Shown: positions 52,909 through 60,552 of the stretch, piece after piece
Layout of the letters: each line of letters starts with the position of its first letter
Numbering within the stretch: position 1 is the first letter of the stretch
Source: Bradyrhizobium jicamae
GTDB lineage: Bacteria; Pseudomonadota; Alphaproteobacteria; Rhizobiales; Xanthobacteraceae
Direction of reading: 5' to 3'
Assembly: GCF_018130215.1 (NCBI RefSeq)
Contig: NZ_JAFCKQ010000010.1
Span: 110,595 to 174,594 of the forward strand
Length of the DNA: 64,000 bases
Position numbers and translations under genes: made by a program
The notes under the pieces: model-generated
What the model saw: the letters and a program-made list of their open reading frames with translations, nothing else
Database searches by the model: none
What the model was told of the DNA's origin: nothing

Positions 52909-54612
52909 CTACTTGCCCTTGGCGCGCATGAAGTCGAAATCGCAGCCCTCGTCGGCCTGCAGGATGGTCTCGTTGAAGAGGTGCGCATAGCCGCGCCTGG
53001 CCCGTTCCGGTTTCGCGGACGGCGCGAGCGCAGCGCGGCGCTTCTGCAACTCGGCCTCGTCGACCAGCAGATCGATGCTGCGCTTCGCGACATCGAGCCG
53101 GATCATGTCGCCGTTCCGCACCAGCGCGAGCGGACCGCCGACGGCGGCCTCCGGCGTGATGTGCAGCACGATGGTGCCGAACGCAGTGCCGCTCATCCGC
53201 GCATCCGAGATGCGGACCATGTCCTTGACCCCGGTGCGCCCAAGCTTCTTAGGGATCGGCAGATAGCCGGCCTCGGGCATGCCGGGCGCGCCCTTGGGGC
53301 CGGCATTGCGCAGCACGAGGACGTCGTCCGCCGTCACATCAAGCGCGGGATCGTCGACTCGCAGCGTCATGTCCTCGACGGATTCGAACACCACGGCGCG
53401 GCCGGTGTGCTGCAACAGCTTGGGGCTCGCAGCCGACTGCTTGATGACCGCACCGCGCGGCGCGAGATTGCCATGCAGGATGGCCATTGCGCCCTCGGCC
53501 TTGATCGGATTGGTCTTCGAGCGAATCGCGTCCTGTCCGGGCACCTCTTCGGCGCCGGCAACCACCTCGCGCAGCGTCTGGCCGGTGATGGTCCTGGCGT
53601 CGAGATCGATGAGATCTCCGAGCTGCGCCATCAGTTTCGGCACGCCACCGGCGTGGTGGAAGTGCTCCATGTAGTGCTCGCCGGACGGCTTCAGGTCGAC
53701 CAGCACCGGCACCTCGCGGCCAAGCTTGTCGAACGCCTCGAGGTCGATCTTGTGCGGGCTGCGATTGGCGATCGCGGTCAGGTGAATGAGGCCATTGGTC
53801 GAGCCGCCGATCGCCTGCATCACGATCTGGGCGTTGCGGAACGAGGACGGGGTCAGGATCTCACTCGGCTTCGGACCCTTGGACTTCGCCATCTCGGCCG
53901 CGACACGGCCGCTCGCCTCTGCCAGGCGGAAGCGCTCGGCGTGCGGCGCCGGGATCGTCGCGCTCATCGGCAGCGACAGGCCGAGCGCCTCGGTGACGCA
54001 GGCCATGGTCGAGGCCGTGCCCATCACCATGCAGGTGCCGACCGACGGCGCGAGACGGCCGTTGACCGCTTCGATCTCGGTGTCGTCGATCTCGCCGGCG
54101 CGATACTTGCCCCACAGCCTGCGGCAATCGGTGCAGGCGCCGAGCACCTCACCCTTGTGATGACCGACCACCATCGGCCCGACCGGAATCACGACCGTCG
54201 GCAGGTCGGCGCTGATCGCAGCCATGATCTGCGCCGGCAGCGTCTTGTCGCAGCCGCCGATCACGATGACGGAATCCATCGGCTGCGCGCGGATCATCTC
54301 TTCGGTGTCCATCGCCATCAGATTGCGCAGATACATCGAGGTCGGATGCGCGAAGCTTTCGGCGATCGAGATGGTCGGGAACACAAACGGCATCGCGCCC
54401 GACAGCATCACGCCGCGTTTCACCGCCTCGATGATCTGCGGAACGTTGCCGTGGCACGGATTGTAGTCGCTGTAGGTGTTGGTGATGCCGACGATGGGAC
54501 GATTGAGCGCATCGTCCGAATAGCCCATCGCCTTGATGAAGGCCTTGCGCAGGAACAGCGAGAAGCCAGCGTCGCCGTAGCTCGTCAGTCCCTTGCGAAG
54601 TCCGTCAGCCAT
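52909..54612 (-). CDS. IlvD/Edd family dehydratase (aldonate dehydratase-like)
   Basis: A 567-residue [Fe-S] dehydratase of the IlvD/Edd family, which removes water from dihydroxy acids or sugar acids. Cluster-ligand cysteines appear in NPCHGN near residue 53, GGCDKT near 120 and GACTDC near 155-160. Further family blocks are IGGSTNGLIHLTAIA and DARMSGTAFGTIVLH. Length and the sugar-acid context favour an L-arabinonate/D-xylonate-type dehydratase over the amino-acid enzyme IlvD. AGGAAG precedes the ATG. Divergent from a GntR regulator gene and followed by a TRAP importer, so the trio is probably one regulon. Confidence 0.9.
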   Translation of the reverse strand: MADGLRKGLTSYGDAGFSLFLRKAFIKAMGYSDDALNRPIVGITNTYSDYNPCHGNVPQIIEAVKRGVMLSGAMPFVFPTISIAESFAHPTSMYLRNLMAMDTEEMIRAQPMDSVIVIGGCDKTLPAQIMAAISADLPTVVIPVGPMVVGHHKGEVLGACTDCRRLWGKYRAGEIDDTEIEAVNGRLAPSVGTCMVMGTASTMACVTEALGLSLPMSATIPAPHAERFRLAEASGRVAAEMAKSKGPKPSEILTPSSFRNAQIVMQAIGGSTNGLIHLTAIANRSPHKIDLEAFDKLGREVPVLVDLKPSGEHYMEHFHHAGGVPKLMAQLGDLIDLDARTITGQTLREVVAGAEEVPGQDAIRSKTNPIKAEGAMAILHGNLAPRGAVIKQSAASPKLLQHTGRAVVFESVEDMTLRVDDPALDVTADDVLVLRNAGPKGAPGMPEAGYLPIPKKLGRTGVKDMVRISDARMSGTAFGTIVLHITPEAAVGGPLALVRNGDMIRLDVAKRSIDLLVDEAELQKRRAALAPSAKPERARRGYAHLFNETILQADEGCDFDFMRAKGK

Positions 54613-54662
54613 TTTCTTGCTTCCTGCGGTTGTTTGTCCGCACTAAAGGAGCGAGTTGAATT

Positions 54663-54671
54663 ATTGTCAAT
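54663..54671. promoter_or_regulatory. ATTGTCAAT box in the dehydratase promoter region
   Basis: ATTGTCAAT lies 51 bp upstream of the dehydratase start. With the inverse-oriented box at 54726-54734 it forms a pair with starts 63 bp apart, six helical turns, flanking the divergent promoters. A GntR/FadR-type regulator encoded beside it is the likely binder. Confidence 0.6.
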
Positions 54672-54725
54672 ACGAGATGATCTTGCCCCGGGAACCGGCC
54701 CGCCATGCGATGAACCAGCCCCATT

Positions 54726-54734
54726 ATTGACAAT
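54726..54734. promoter_or_regulatory. ATTGACAAT box upstream of the GntR gene
   Basis: ATTGACAAT, the reverse complement of ATTGTCAAT, lies 31 bp before the ATG at 54765. Its position fits autoregulation of the GntR gene as well as control of the divergent dehydratase. Confidence 0.6.
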
Positions 54735-54764
54735 GACCTTGGCGTCGTGTTGTCGTCCAACACC

Positions 54765-55457
54765 ATGAAAGCGCAGGCCGCATCCGCCGACATCCCAGCC
54801 CCTTCGCGCGAGGAGGAACAGGCGGAGGTGATCCGCCGGCTGGAGGAGGACATCATCTTCGGCCGCTTCGCGCCGGGCTTGCGGCTGGTCGAGGATACGC
54901 TGATGCAGCGCTACGGCGCGAGCCGGCATTTCGTGCGCCAGGCGCTGTTCCAGCTCGAGCGCCAGGGCATCGTGCTGCGGGAGAAGAATGTCGGCGCCAC
55001 CGTGCGGTTCTATTCCGCCGAAGAAGTGCGGCAAATCTACGAGGTGCGCGAGATGCTGACGCGCCAGGCTGCGCTGATGATCGCGCTGCCCGCACCGGCA
55101 AGCCTGATCGACGAGCTGAGCGAGTTGCAACGACAATACCGTGGCAGGGCCGACGCGCGGGACATGCGCGGCATTCATGAGACCAACGACGCGTTCCATC
55201 TGGCGTTGTTCTCGGCCTGCGGCAATCCCTATCTCGTCCGCTCGCTGCAGGACTACATGAACCTGACCCTGCCGATGCGGGCGAAGAACCTCGCCGACAG
55301 CGAGGGCCTGGCACTGTCGCGCCGCCAGCACGAGTTGATGATCGAGCTATTGAAGGGACGTGACAGCTGGGCGCTGGCGCAGCTCTGCGTCGACCATATG
55401 CTGTACAGCAAGGCGGATTATCTCGACCGCATTGCCGCGGAAAAGCCCTCGCAGTGA
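54765..55457 (+). CDS. GntR-family transcriptional regulator (FadR/FCD subfamily)
   Basis: A 230-residue regulator with an N-terminal winged HTH (residues about 15-80, LVEDTLMQRYGASRHFVRQALFQLERQGIVLREKNVGATVR) and an all-helical FCD effector domain that usually binds an organic or sugar acid via a metal. The His residues in IHETNDAFHLALF and RRQHELMIELL are plausible metal ligands. The ATG at 54765 is preferred over an upstream GTG at 54747. Divergent from the dehydratase gene, and the stop overlaps the next gene (GTGA). Control of dehydratase and TRAP genes is inferred from the shared boxes. Confidence 0.9.
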   Translation: MKAQAASADIPAPSREEEQAEVIRRLEEDIIFGRFAPGLRLVEDTLMQRYGASRHFVRQALFQLERQGIVLREKNVGATVRFYSAEEVRQIYEVREMLTRQAALMIALPAPASLIDELSELQRQYRGRADARDMRGIHETNDAFHLALFSACGNPYLVRSLQDYMNLTLPMRAKNLADSEGLALSRRQHELMIELLKGRDSWALAQLCVDHMLYSKADYLDRIAAEKPSQ

Positions 55458-56026
55458 TCCGCCGTCTGCTGATCATCTCGCTATCCCTGCTCGCGGCTGA
55501 CGCGGCTGCGGTCAGGGCCGATGATGCGCGAGCCGCGCAGCTGACCTACGATCCCTGGACGAAACTGTGTTTTCCCCGCACCGACGGCAATTCGGACTGC
55601 TTCATCTCGGCCGCGGCGCGGGGCGCGTGTCATCGGTCCGGCGGCGGCGTCTCGGTCTGGATCCGCGACGAGAGGCAGCTTCATCTCGTCACCAATTTCG
55701 CGACAAGGCGTCCGCTCGACGGCGGGATCAGCGTGCGGATCGATCAAGACGCCCCGATCGAGATCGCGCATGCCGATTGCTTCGGGCTCGGTTGCCGGGG
55801 CACGCTGCCGATCGATGAAGCGTTCATCGAGCGGCTGAAGCAGTCGCGAACGATTGCGATCGAGGCCACCGACACGGTCCATCAAAAACTCAGCCTCTCC
55901 TTCCCGCTCGCCGGTTTTGCGACTGCCTATGATGGGCCGCCGGGCAGCCCGCCCAGGGCCCGCGAAGACATCGCGGGCGAAAAACCGGCCGAGCAGCAGG
56001 CGAAGGCACCTGAATGTCGGGACTAG
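55454..56026 (+). CDS. Invasion associated locus B (IalB)-like secreted protein
   Basis: A 190-residue exported protein of the IalB family, first known from Bartonella erythrocyte invasion and widespread without that role in alphaproteobacteria. A signal peptide (LLIISLSLLAADAAAVRA, residues 4-21) precedes blocks such as YDPWTKLCF, SVWIRDERQLHLV, ISVRIDQDAPIEIAHADCFGLGC and KLSLSFPLAGFATAYD. Cysteines in the mature part may form disulfides. It begins at a GTG that overlaps the GntR stop, an odd pairing for this family. Its stop lies 2 bp from the convergent dehydrogenase gene. Confidence 0.78.
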   Translation: MIRRLLIISLSLLAADAAAVRADDARAAQLTYDPWTKLCFPRTDGNSDCFISAAARGACHRSGGGVSVWIRDERQLHLVTNFATRRPLDGGISVRIDQDAPIEIAHADCFGLGCRGTLPIDEAFIERLKQSRTIAIEATDTVHQKLSLSFPLAGFATAYDGPPGSPPRAREDIAGEKPAEQQAKAPECRD

Positions 56027-56028
56027 TG

Positions 56029-56847
56029 CTACCCAGGTTTCCAGACCCTGCTCGCATCGCCGTCGAACTCCATGCCGCAGAACGCGCCGCCCTGGTAGAA
56101 GTCGCCGACCGTATCAGGCGGCAGCTTGGCCTGCTCGGCCATCGCGTGCTCGCGGAAATCCTCGGCGCGCCCGGTCGGACGATAGCCGAGATCGAAGGCG
56201 CGGTGATTGTCCCACCACGAACGCTCGTTCCACGACGCGCCGTAGACAATCTCGAAATGGATGTCGGGATGCTCGAGCCCGATGCGGCAGAGCTGGACCA
56301 GATCCTCCGGCTTCAGCCAGATCGAGAGCCGCCGATGGTCGAGCGGCACCTCGCCGAAATTGCCGATCCGGATGCAGGTGACCTTGAGCCCGTGCTTGTC
56401 GGCATAGAGCGCGCCAACCGCTTCACCGAACACCTTGCTGACGCCGTAGCGGCTGTCCGGCCGCGCCGTGACGTCGGTACCGATGCGGTGATGGCGCGGG
56501 TAGAAGCCGACGGCATGGTTGGACGAGGCGAAGATCACGCGCTTGACGCCCTGCTTCCGCGCCGCCTCGAACAGGTTGTAGCCGCCGATGATGTTGGACT
56601 GCAGGATGGAATCCCAGGGCCCTTCGACCGAGTAGCCGCCGAAATGCAGGATGCCGTCGACGCCTTCGCATATCGCCTCGACCTGCGCGATGTCAGCGAG
56701 ATCGGCCGCCTTGAACGTCTCGTGCTTGCCGAGGTCGGCCGGCGGCCTGAGGTCGCTCAACACCAGGTCCGGATAGATCGGCCGCAGCAGCTTTCGCAAG
56801 CTCGTGCCAATTCCACCCGACGCGCCGGTCATCAATATGCGTGCCAT
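56029..56847 (-). CDS. NAD-dependent epimerase/dehydratase family protein (uronate dehydrogenase-like)
   Basis: A 272-residue short-chain dehydrogenase of the extended type. The NAD motif GASGGIG is at residues 8-14 and the catalytic YxxxK occurs as SRYGVSKVFGE near 135. The blocks HFGGYSVEGPWDSILQSNIIGGYNLFEAAR and CIRIGNFGEVPLDHRRLSIWL resemble uronate dehydrogenases, which oxidise galacturonate or glucuronate to the aldarolactone. The ATG at 56847 gives the standard N-terminus (MARILMTGAS). It is divergent from an SMP-30 lactonase gene, which would open such a lactone, so the pair fits a uronate oxidation pathway. Confidence 0.82.
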   Translation of the reverse strand: MARILMTGASGGIGTSLRKLLRPIYPDLVLSDLRPPADLGKHETFKAADLADIAQVEAICEGVDGILHFGGYSVEGPWDSILQSNIIGGYNLFEAARKQGVKRVIFASSNHAVGFYPRHHRIGTDVTARPDSRYGVSKVFGEAVGALYADKHGLKVTCIRIGNFGEVPLDHRRLSIWLKPEDLVQLCRIGLEHPDIHFEIVYGASWNERSWWDNHRAFDLGYRPTGRAEDFREHAMAEQAKLPPDTVGDFYQGGAFCGMEFDGDASRVWKPG

Positions 56848-56870
56848 CTCGTTCCTCGCTTTTCTTCCTG

Positions 56871-56896
56871 GCCGCAACCGAATTGCGGTTGCAGGC
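56871..56896. promoter_or_regulatory. Inverted repeat in the dehydrogenase-lactonase divergent region
   Basis: GCAACCG (56874-56880) and CGGTTGC (56886-56892) form a perfect 7-bp inverted repeat around AATTG, with outer GCC/GGC continuing after one unpaired base. It lies about 24 bp from the dehydrogenase start and 65 bp from the lactonase start. It looks like a dimeric regulator site shared by both genes, and it is different from the ATTGWCAAT boxes. Confidence 0.45.
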
Positions 56897-56960
56897 CGAC
56901 AATGATAGCAAACCAACCGTTCAGGGAAACACCAGCGAAACGCAACAACGAGAACAGCAA

Positions 56961-57923
56961 ATGTCCGATGCCCATTCGGCCGGCTGGCGTCCGGCGACCT
57001 ATTATCCCGATCCCGCGATCCATGCGCTCGACCCGCGCTTCGAGAAATACTGGCTGAAGCTTTCGGCGGTCGAACGTCTCGCCACCGGCCTGCGCTGGGC
57101 CGAAGGGCCGGTGTGGTTCGGCGACGGGCGCTTTCTCCTGTGCAGCGACATTCCGAACCAGCGCATTCTCAAGTGGGAAGAAGAGACCGGTGCGGTCAGC
57201 ATCTTCCGCAAGCCGTCGAACTTCGCCAATGGCAACACCCGCGACCGCCAGGGCCGCCTCGTCACCTGCGAGCACGGCGGCCGCCGCGTGGTGCGCACCG
57301 AATATGACGGATCGATTACGGTGCTGATCGACTCCTTCGGCGGCAAGCGGCTGAACTCGCCGAACGACGTCGTGGTGAAATCCGACGGCGCGATCTGGTT
57401 CACCGATCCGACCTTCGGCCTGCTCGGCAATTACGAGGGCTACAAGGCCGAGCCGGAGATCGATGCCAATGTCTATCGGATCGACGGCGCGACCGGCAAG
57501 GCCACCATCGTCGCCGAGGGCGTGCTGGGGCCGAACGGGCTGTGCTTCTCGCCGGACGAGAAGATCCTTTACATCGTGGAATCCCGCGGCGTGCCGAACC
57601 GCAAGATCCTGGCCTATGACGTGTCGCCGAACGGCACGACGATCTCCAACAAGCGCGTCTTCATCGATGCCGGCCCGGGCACACCCGACGGCATGCGCTG
57701 CGACGTCGACGGCAATCTGTGGTGCGGCTGGGGCATGGGCGACCCCGAACTCGACGGCGTCGTCGTGTTCGCGCCCGACGGCGTCATGATCGGGCGGATC
57801 GCGCTGCCCGAGCGCTGCGCCAACCTCTGCTTCGGAGGAGTCAAGCGCAACCGCCTGTTCATGGCGGCGAGCCAGTCGATCTACGCGCTGTATGTGAATA
57901 CGCAGGGCGCGCTCGGCGGTTAG
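56961..57923 (+). CDS. SMP-30/gluconolactonase family protein
   Basis: A 320-residue beta-propeller lactonase that hydrolyses sugar acid lactones with one divalent metal. Ligand regions are visible: Glu in RWAEGPVWFGDG near residue 48, Asn in NSPNDVVVKSDG near 135, and Asp in GTPDGMRCDVDGNLW near 240. No signal peptide, so a cytoplasmic enzyme. The ATG at 56961 is the first that matches family starts. Divergent from the uronate dehydrogenase-like gene and close to the sugar-acid importer and dehydratase, which together outline a route from uronate to aldarolactone, aldarate and a keto-deoxy acid. Confidence 0.9.
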   Translation: MSDAHSAGWRPATYYPDPAIHALDPRFEKYWLKLSAVERLATGLRWAEGPVWFGDGRFLLCSDIPNQRILKWEEETGAVSIFRKPSNFANGNTRDRQGRLVTCEHGGRRVVRTEYDGSITVLIDSFGGKRLNSPNDVVVKSDGAIWFTDPTFGLLGNYEGYKAEPEIDANVYRIDGATGKATIVAEGVLGPNGLCFSPDEKILYIVESRGVPNRKILAYDVSPNGTTISNKRVFIDAGPGTPDGMRCDVDGNLWCGWGMGDPELDGVVVFAPDGVMIGRIALPERCANLCFGGVKRNRLFMAASQSIYALYVNTQGALGG

Positions 57924-57948
57924 CCCCGCCTGGCGCCGTCGCACCGGG

Positions 57949-58836
57949 TCATTCCTTCTTCTCCAGTGCGGCGGTCTGCTTGGCAAGGCTGTCGTTGAAC
58001 TGCTTTTCCAGCGTCGCGGCATAGGTGTTGAACTCGCCGGGATTGACGAACGGATTGGGCGCGCCGTCGGCGATCTTCGCGCGCTTGCCCGCCATGTCGT
58101 ACATCTCCGGATGCGGCGCGAGCAGCACGTCGACCTTCATGTCCCTGGCCCGGGCAAAGGTCTTGCGGTAGTCGTCGACGATGCCGGGATAGGTCGGATG
58201 GCCGACCAGCCGGTTCAGCGCCACCGTGCCGCTGCAGAAGATCAGCACCGAGCGCGTGGCATCCCCGTCCTTCACCGAGAAGGACCAGCTGGTACAGCCC
58301 GGCGAATGGCCCGGCGTCTCATACGCCGTCAATGTGACGTTTCCCACCGTGACGGTATCGCCCTCGTGCACCGTGCGATCGACCTTCACCGGCGGGAAGT
58401 TCAGCGCGGCTTCCTCCTGCGCGCCCGGATAGTAGCCGCCTTCCAGCAGGGGCTTGTCGCGCTCGCCGGCGACGACCTGTGCACCGCTTGCCTGCTTGAT
58501 TTCAGCAAGGCCCCCGGTGTGATCGATATGGGCATGCGTGTTGAGGAGATATTTGATGTCGGTGACCTTGAAGCCGAGCTTTTCGATGCTCGCCTCGATC
58601 TGCGAGGTCGCCTCCGGCATCGCGGTATCCACCAGGATATGCCCCTGCGGCGAGGTGATCAGGTAGGACGCGAGTCCCGCGGTGCCGACATAATAGACGT
58701 TGTCGATGATCCGGAACGGCTCGGTCGGCTTGTCCCACGCCGCCCGCAGCGTCGCGAGCATGTCCTTGATGGTCTGGGCGTGCGCCGCGCCGGTCAGCGG
58801 CAGCAGCGCGACCAACGCAATGATCAGCTTCTTCAC
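57949..58836 (-). CDS. Subclass B3 metallo-beta-lactamase (BJP-1-like)
   Basis: A 295-residue secreted zinc enzyme that closely resembles BJP-1 of Bradyrhizobium, as I remember it. The zinc motifs of subclass B3 are complete: HAHIDH, the later His in ETPGHSPGC and the final His in APHPEMY. The stretches GERDKPLLEGGYYPG and GTVALNRLVGHPTY match the BJP group. I chose the GTG at 58836 because GGGGA lies 7 bp upstream and it gives a clean signal peptide (KKLIIALVALLPLTGAAHAQ); the longer frame starts at TTG. It would hydrolyse beta-lactams in the periplasm, though a house-keeping hydrolase role in soil bacteria is also possible. Confidence 0.9.
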   Translation of the reverse strand: MKKLIIALVALLPLTGAAHAQTIKDMLATLRAAWDKPTEPFRIIDNVYYVGTAGLASYLITSPQGHILVDTAMPEATSQIEASIEKLGFKVTDIKYLLNTHAHIDHTGGLAEIKQASGAQVVAGERDKPLLEGGYYPGAQEEAALNFPPVKVDRTVHEGDTVTVGNVTLTAYETPGHSPGCTSWSFSVKDGDATRSVLIFCSGTVALNRLVGHPTYPGIVDDYRKTFARARDMKVDVLLAPHPEMYDMAGKRAKIADGAPNPFVNPGEFNTYAATLEKQFNDSLAKQTAALEKKE

Positions 58837-58942
58837 GTTCCGTCCCCTTGTTCTTTTATTGTTGTTCAATGAAGAATGCCGGCTGCTTTCGGAGCCGGCA
58901 TTCTCACGTCACGAACGGCGCAGCCGCCGCATCGAGTTGCCT

Positions 58943-60373
58943 TTACGCCGCGTTGTAGCCCGCGACGGCCTTGGCCTCGAGATACTCTTCCAGACCGTAG
59001 CGGCCCCACTCGCGGCCGTTGCCCGACTGCTTGTAACCCCCGAACGGCGCGGAGCGCTCGTTCGGCACGCCCTGCAGGTTGACGTTGCCGGCGCGGATCT
59101 GGCGGCCGACGCGGCGCGCGGTTTCCACGGTGTCGGCCGAGACGTAGCCAGCGAGGCCATAGGGCGTGTCGTTGGCGATCTTGACGGCCTCAGCCTCGTC
59201 CTTGGCGCCGAGGATGGTGAGCACCGGCCCGAAGATTTCCTCGCGGGCGATCGTCATGTCGTTGGTGACGTCAGCGAAGATGGTCGGGCGGACATAGAAG
59301 CCCTTGTTGACGCCCTCGGGCAGACCCGGGCCGCCGGCGACGAGCGTTGCGCCCTCGTCGATGCCCTTCTGGATCAGCGTCTGGATCTTGTCCCACTGGC
59401 CGCGATTGACCACCGGACCGATCGTGGTGTCGGCAGCGCGCGGATCGCCCGCCTTGGTCTTTTCGGCGACGCCCTTCGCGATCGCGGCCACTTCCTTCAT
59501 CTTGGAGAGCGGCACGATCATGCGCGACGGTGCGTTGCAGGACTGGCCCGAGTTGTTGAACATGTGCATCACGCCGCCGGCCACCGCCTTGGCGAGGTCG
59601 GCGCCTTCGAGGATCACGTTCGGCGACTTGCCGCCAAGCTCCTGGCTGACGCGCTTCACGGTCGGCGCCGCGCGCTTGGCGACGTCGACGCCGGCGCGGG
59701 TCGAACCGGTGAAGGAGATCATGTCGATGTCCGGGTGCTCGCTCATCGCGGCACCAACCTCCGGGCCGAGGCCGTTGACGAGGTTGAACACGCCCTTCGG
59801 CACGCCGGCTTCATGGAGGATTTCTGCGAAGATCAGCGCCGAGGTCGGGGTGAACTCGGAGGGCTTCAGGATCATGGTGCAGCCGGCGGCGAGCGCGGGC
59901 GCGACCTTGCAGGCGATCTGGTTCAGCGGCCAGTTCCAGGGCGTGATCATGCCGATGACGCCGACCGGCTCGCGCACCACCACGGCGGTGCCCATGGCCT
60001 CCTCGAACTCGTACTTCTTGAGCACTTCGAGGGTGTTCATGAGGTGGCCGAGGCCGGCGCCGGCCTGCAGCTTCTCGGCCATCGGCAGCGGAGCGCCCAT
60101 CTCGTCGGAGACGGCGGCGCCGATCTCCTTCATGCGGCCCTTGTAGACTTCGATGACCTTGGTGAGCAGCGCGACGCGCTCGTCGCGGGTGGTCTTGGAA
60201 TAGGTCTCGAACGCGCGCTTGGCGGCCGCGACCGCCTTGTTGAGATCGGCCTTGGAGCCGAGCGCGACTTCATACATCGCTTCTTCAGTCGCCGGATTGA
60301 CGACCGGGGTGGACTTCTTGACGGCGGGATCGACCCAGGCGCCATCGATGTAGAATTGCATGCGATTGACCAT
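58943..60373 (-). CDS. Aldehyde dehydrogenase family protein
   Basis: A 476-residue NAD(P)-dependent aldehyde dehydrogenase. The catalytic Cys lies in NNSGQSCNAPSR near residue 285, the general-base Glu in SQELGGKSP near 250, and the cofactor region in TPWNWPLNQ and ILKPSEFTP. Full length for the superfamily; no signal peptide. The ATG at 60373 has AGAGG upstream; a second ATG at 60361 is possible. It could finish the oxidation of an aldehyde from a nearby pathway such as the sugar-acid or the lipid route, but no feature points to a specific substrate. It lies 179 bp from the E1-like gene on the same strand. Confidence 0.92.
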   Translation of the reverse strand: MVNRMQFYIDGAWVDPAVKKSTPVVNPATEEAMYEVALGSKADLNKAVAAAKRAFETYSKTTRDERVALLTKVIEVYKGRMKEIGAAVSDEMGAPLPMAEKLQAGAGLGHLMNTLEVLKKYEFEEAMGTAVVVREPVGVIGMITPWNWPLNQIACKVAPALAAGCTMILKPSEFTPTSALIFAEILHEAGVPKGVFNLVNGLGPEVGAAMSEHPDIDMISFTGSTRAGVDVAKRAAPTVKRVSQELGGKSPNVILEGADLAKAVAGGVMHMFNNSGQSCNAPSRMIVPLSKMKEVAAIAKGVAEKTKAGDPRAADTTIGPVVNRGQWDKIQTLIQKGIDEGATLVAGGPGLPEGVNKGFYVRPTIFADVTNDMTIAREEIFGPVLTILGAKDEAEAVKIANDTPYGLAGYVSADTVETARRVGRQIRAGNVNLQGVPNERSAPFGGYKQSGNGREWGRYGLEEYLEAKAVAGYNAA

Positions 60374-60552
60374 CGGAAACCTCTTGTACGGGGCGTATGG
60401 AAAGGGGAACGGAAGCGTTCGGCAAGCATCCTTGCACGAAAGCCCCGGGAATTGAACCCGCCATCTGCGGGACGCGGCTCGTGCGCGCCCTCCGGATATA
60501 GGCCCTCGGCGGCGCAAGTGGCAAGGCTCGCCGCCCCCTCCTCCATACGGCG

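Noticed and set aside
51229..54768. Open frame of 1179 codons on the plus strand
   Set aside because: It runs antisense to three clear TRAP and dehydratase genes; its translation is rich in Arg, His, Asp and Gln without motifs, as expected from the complement of high-GC genes.
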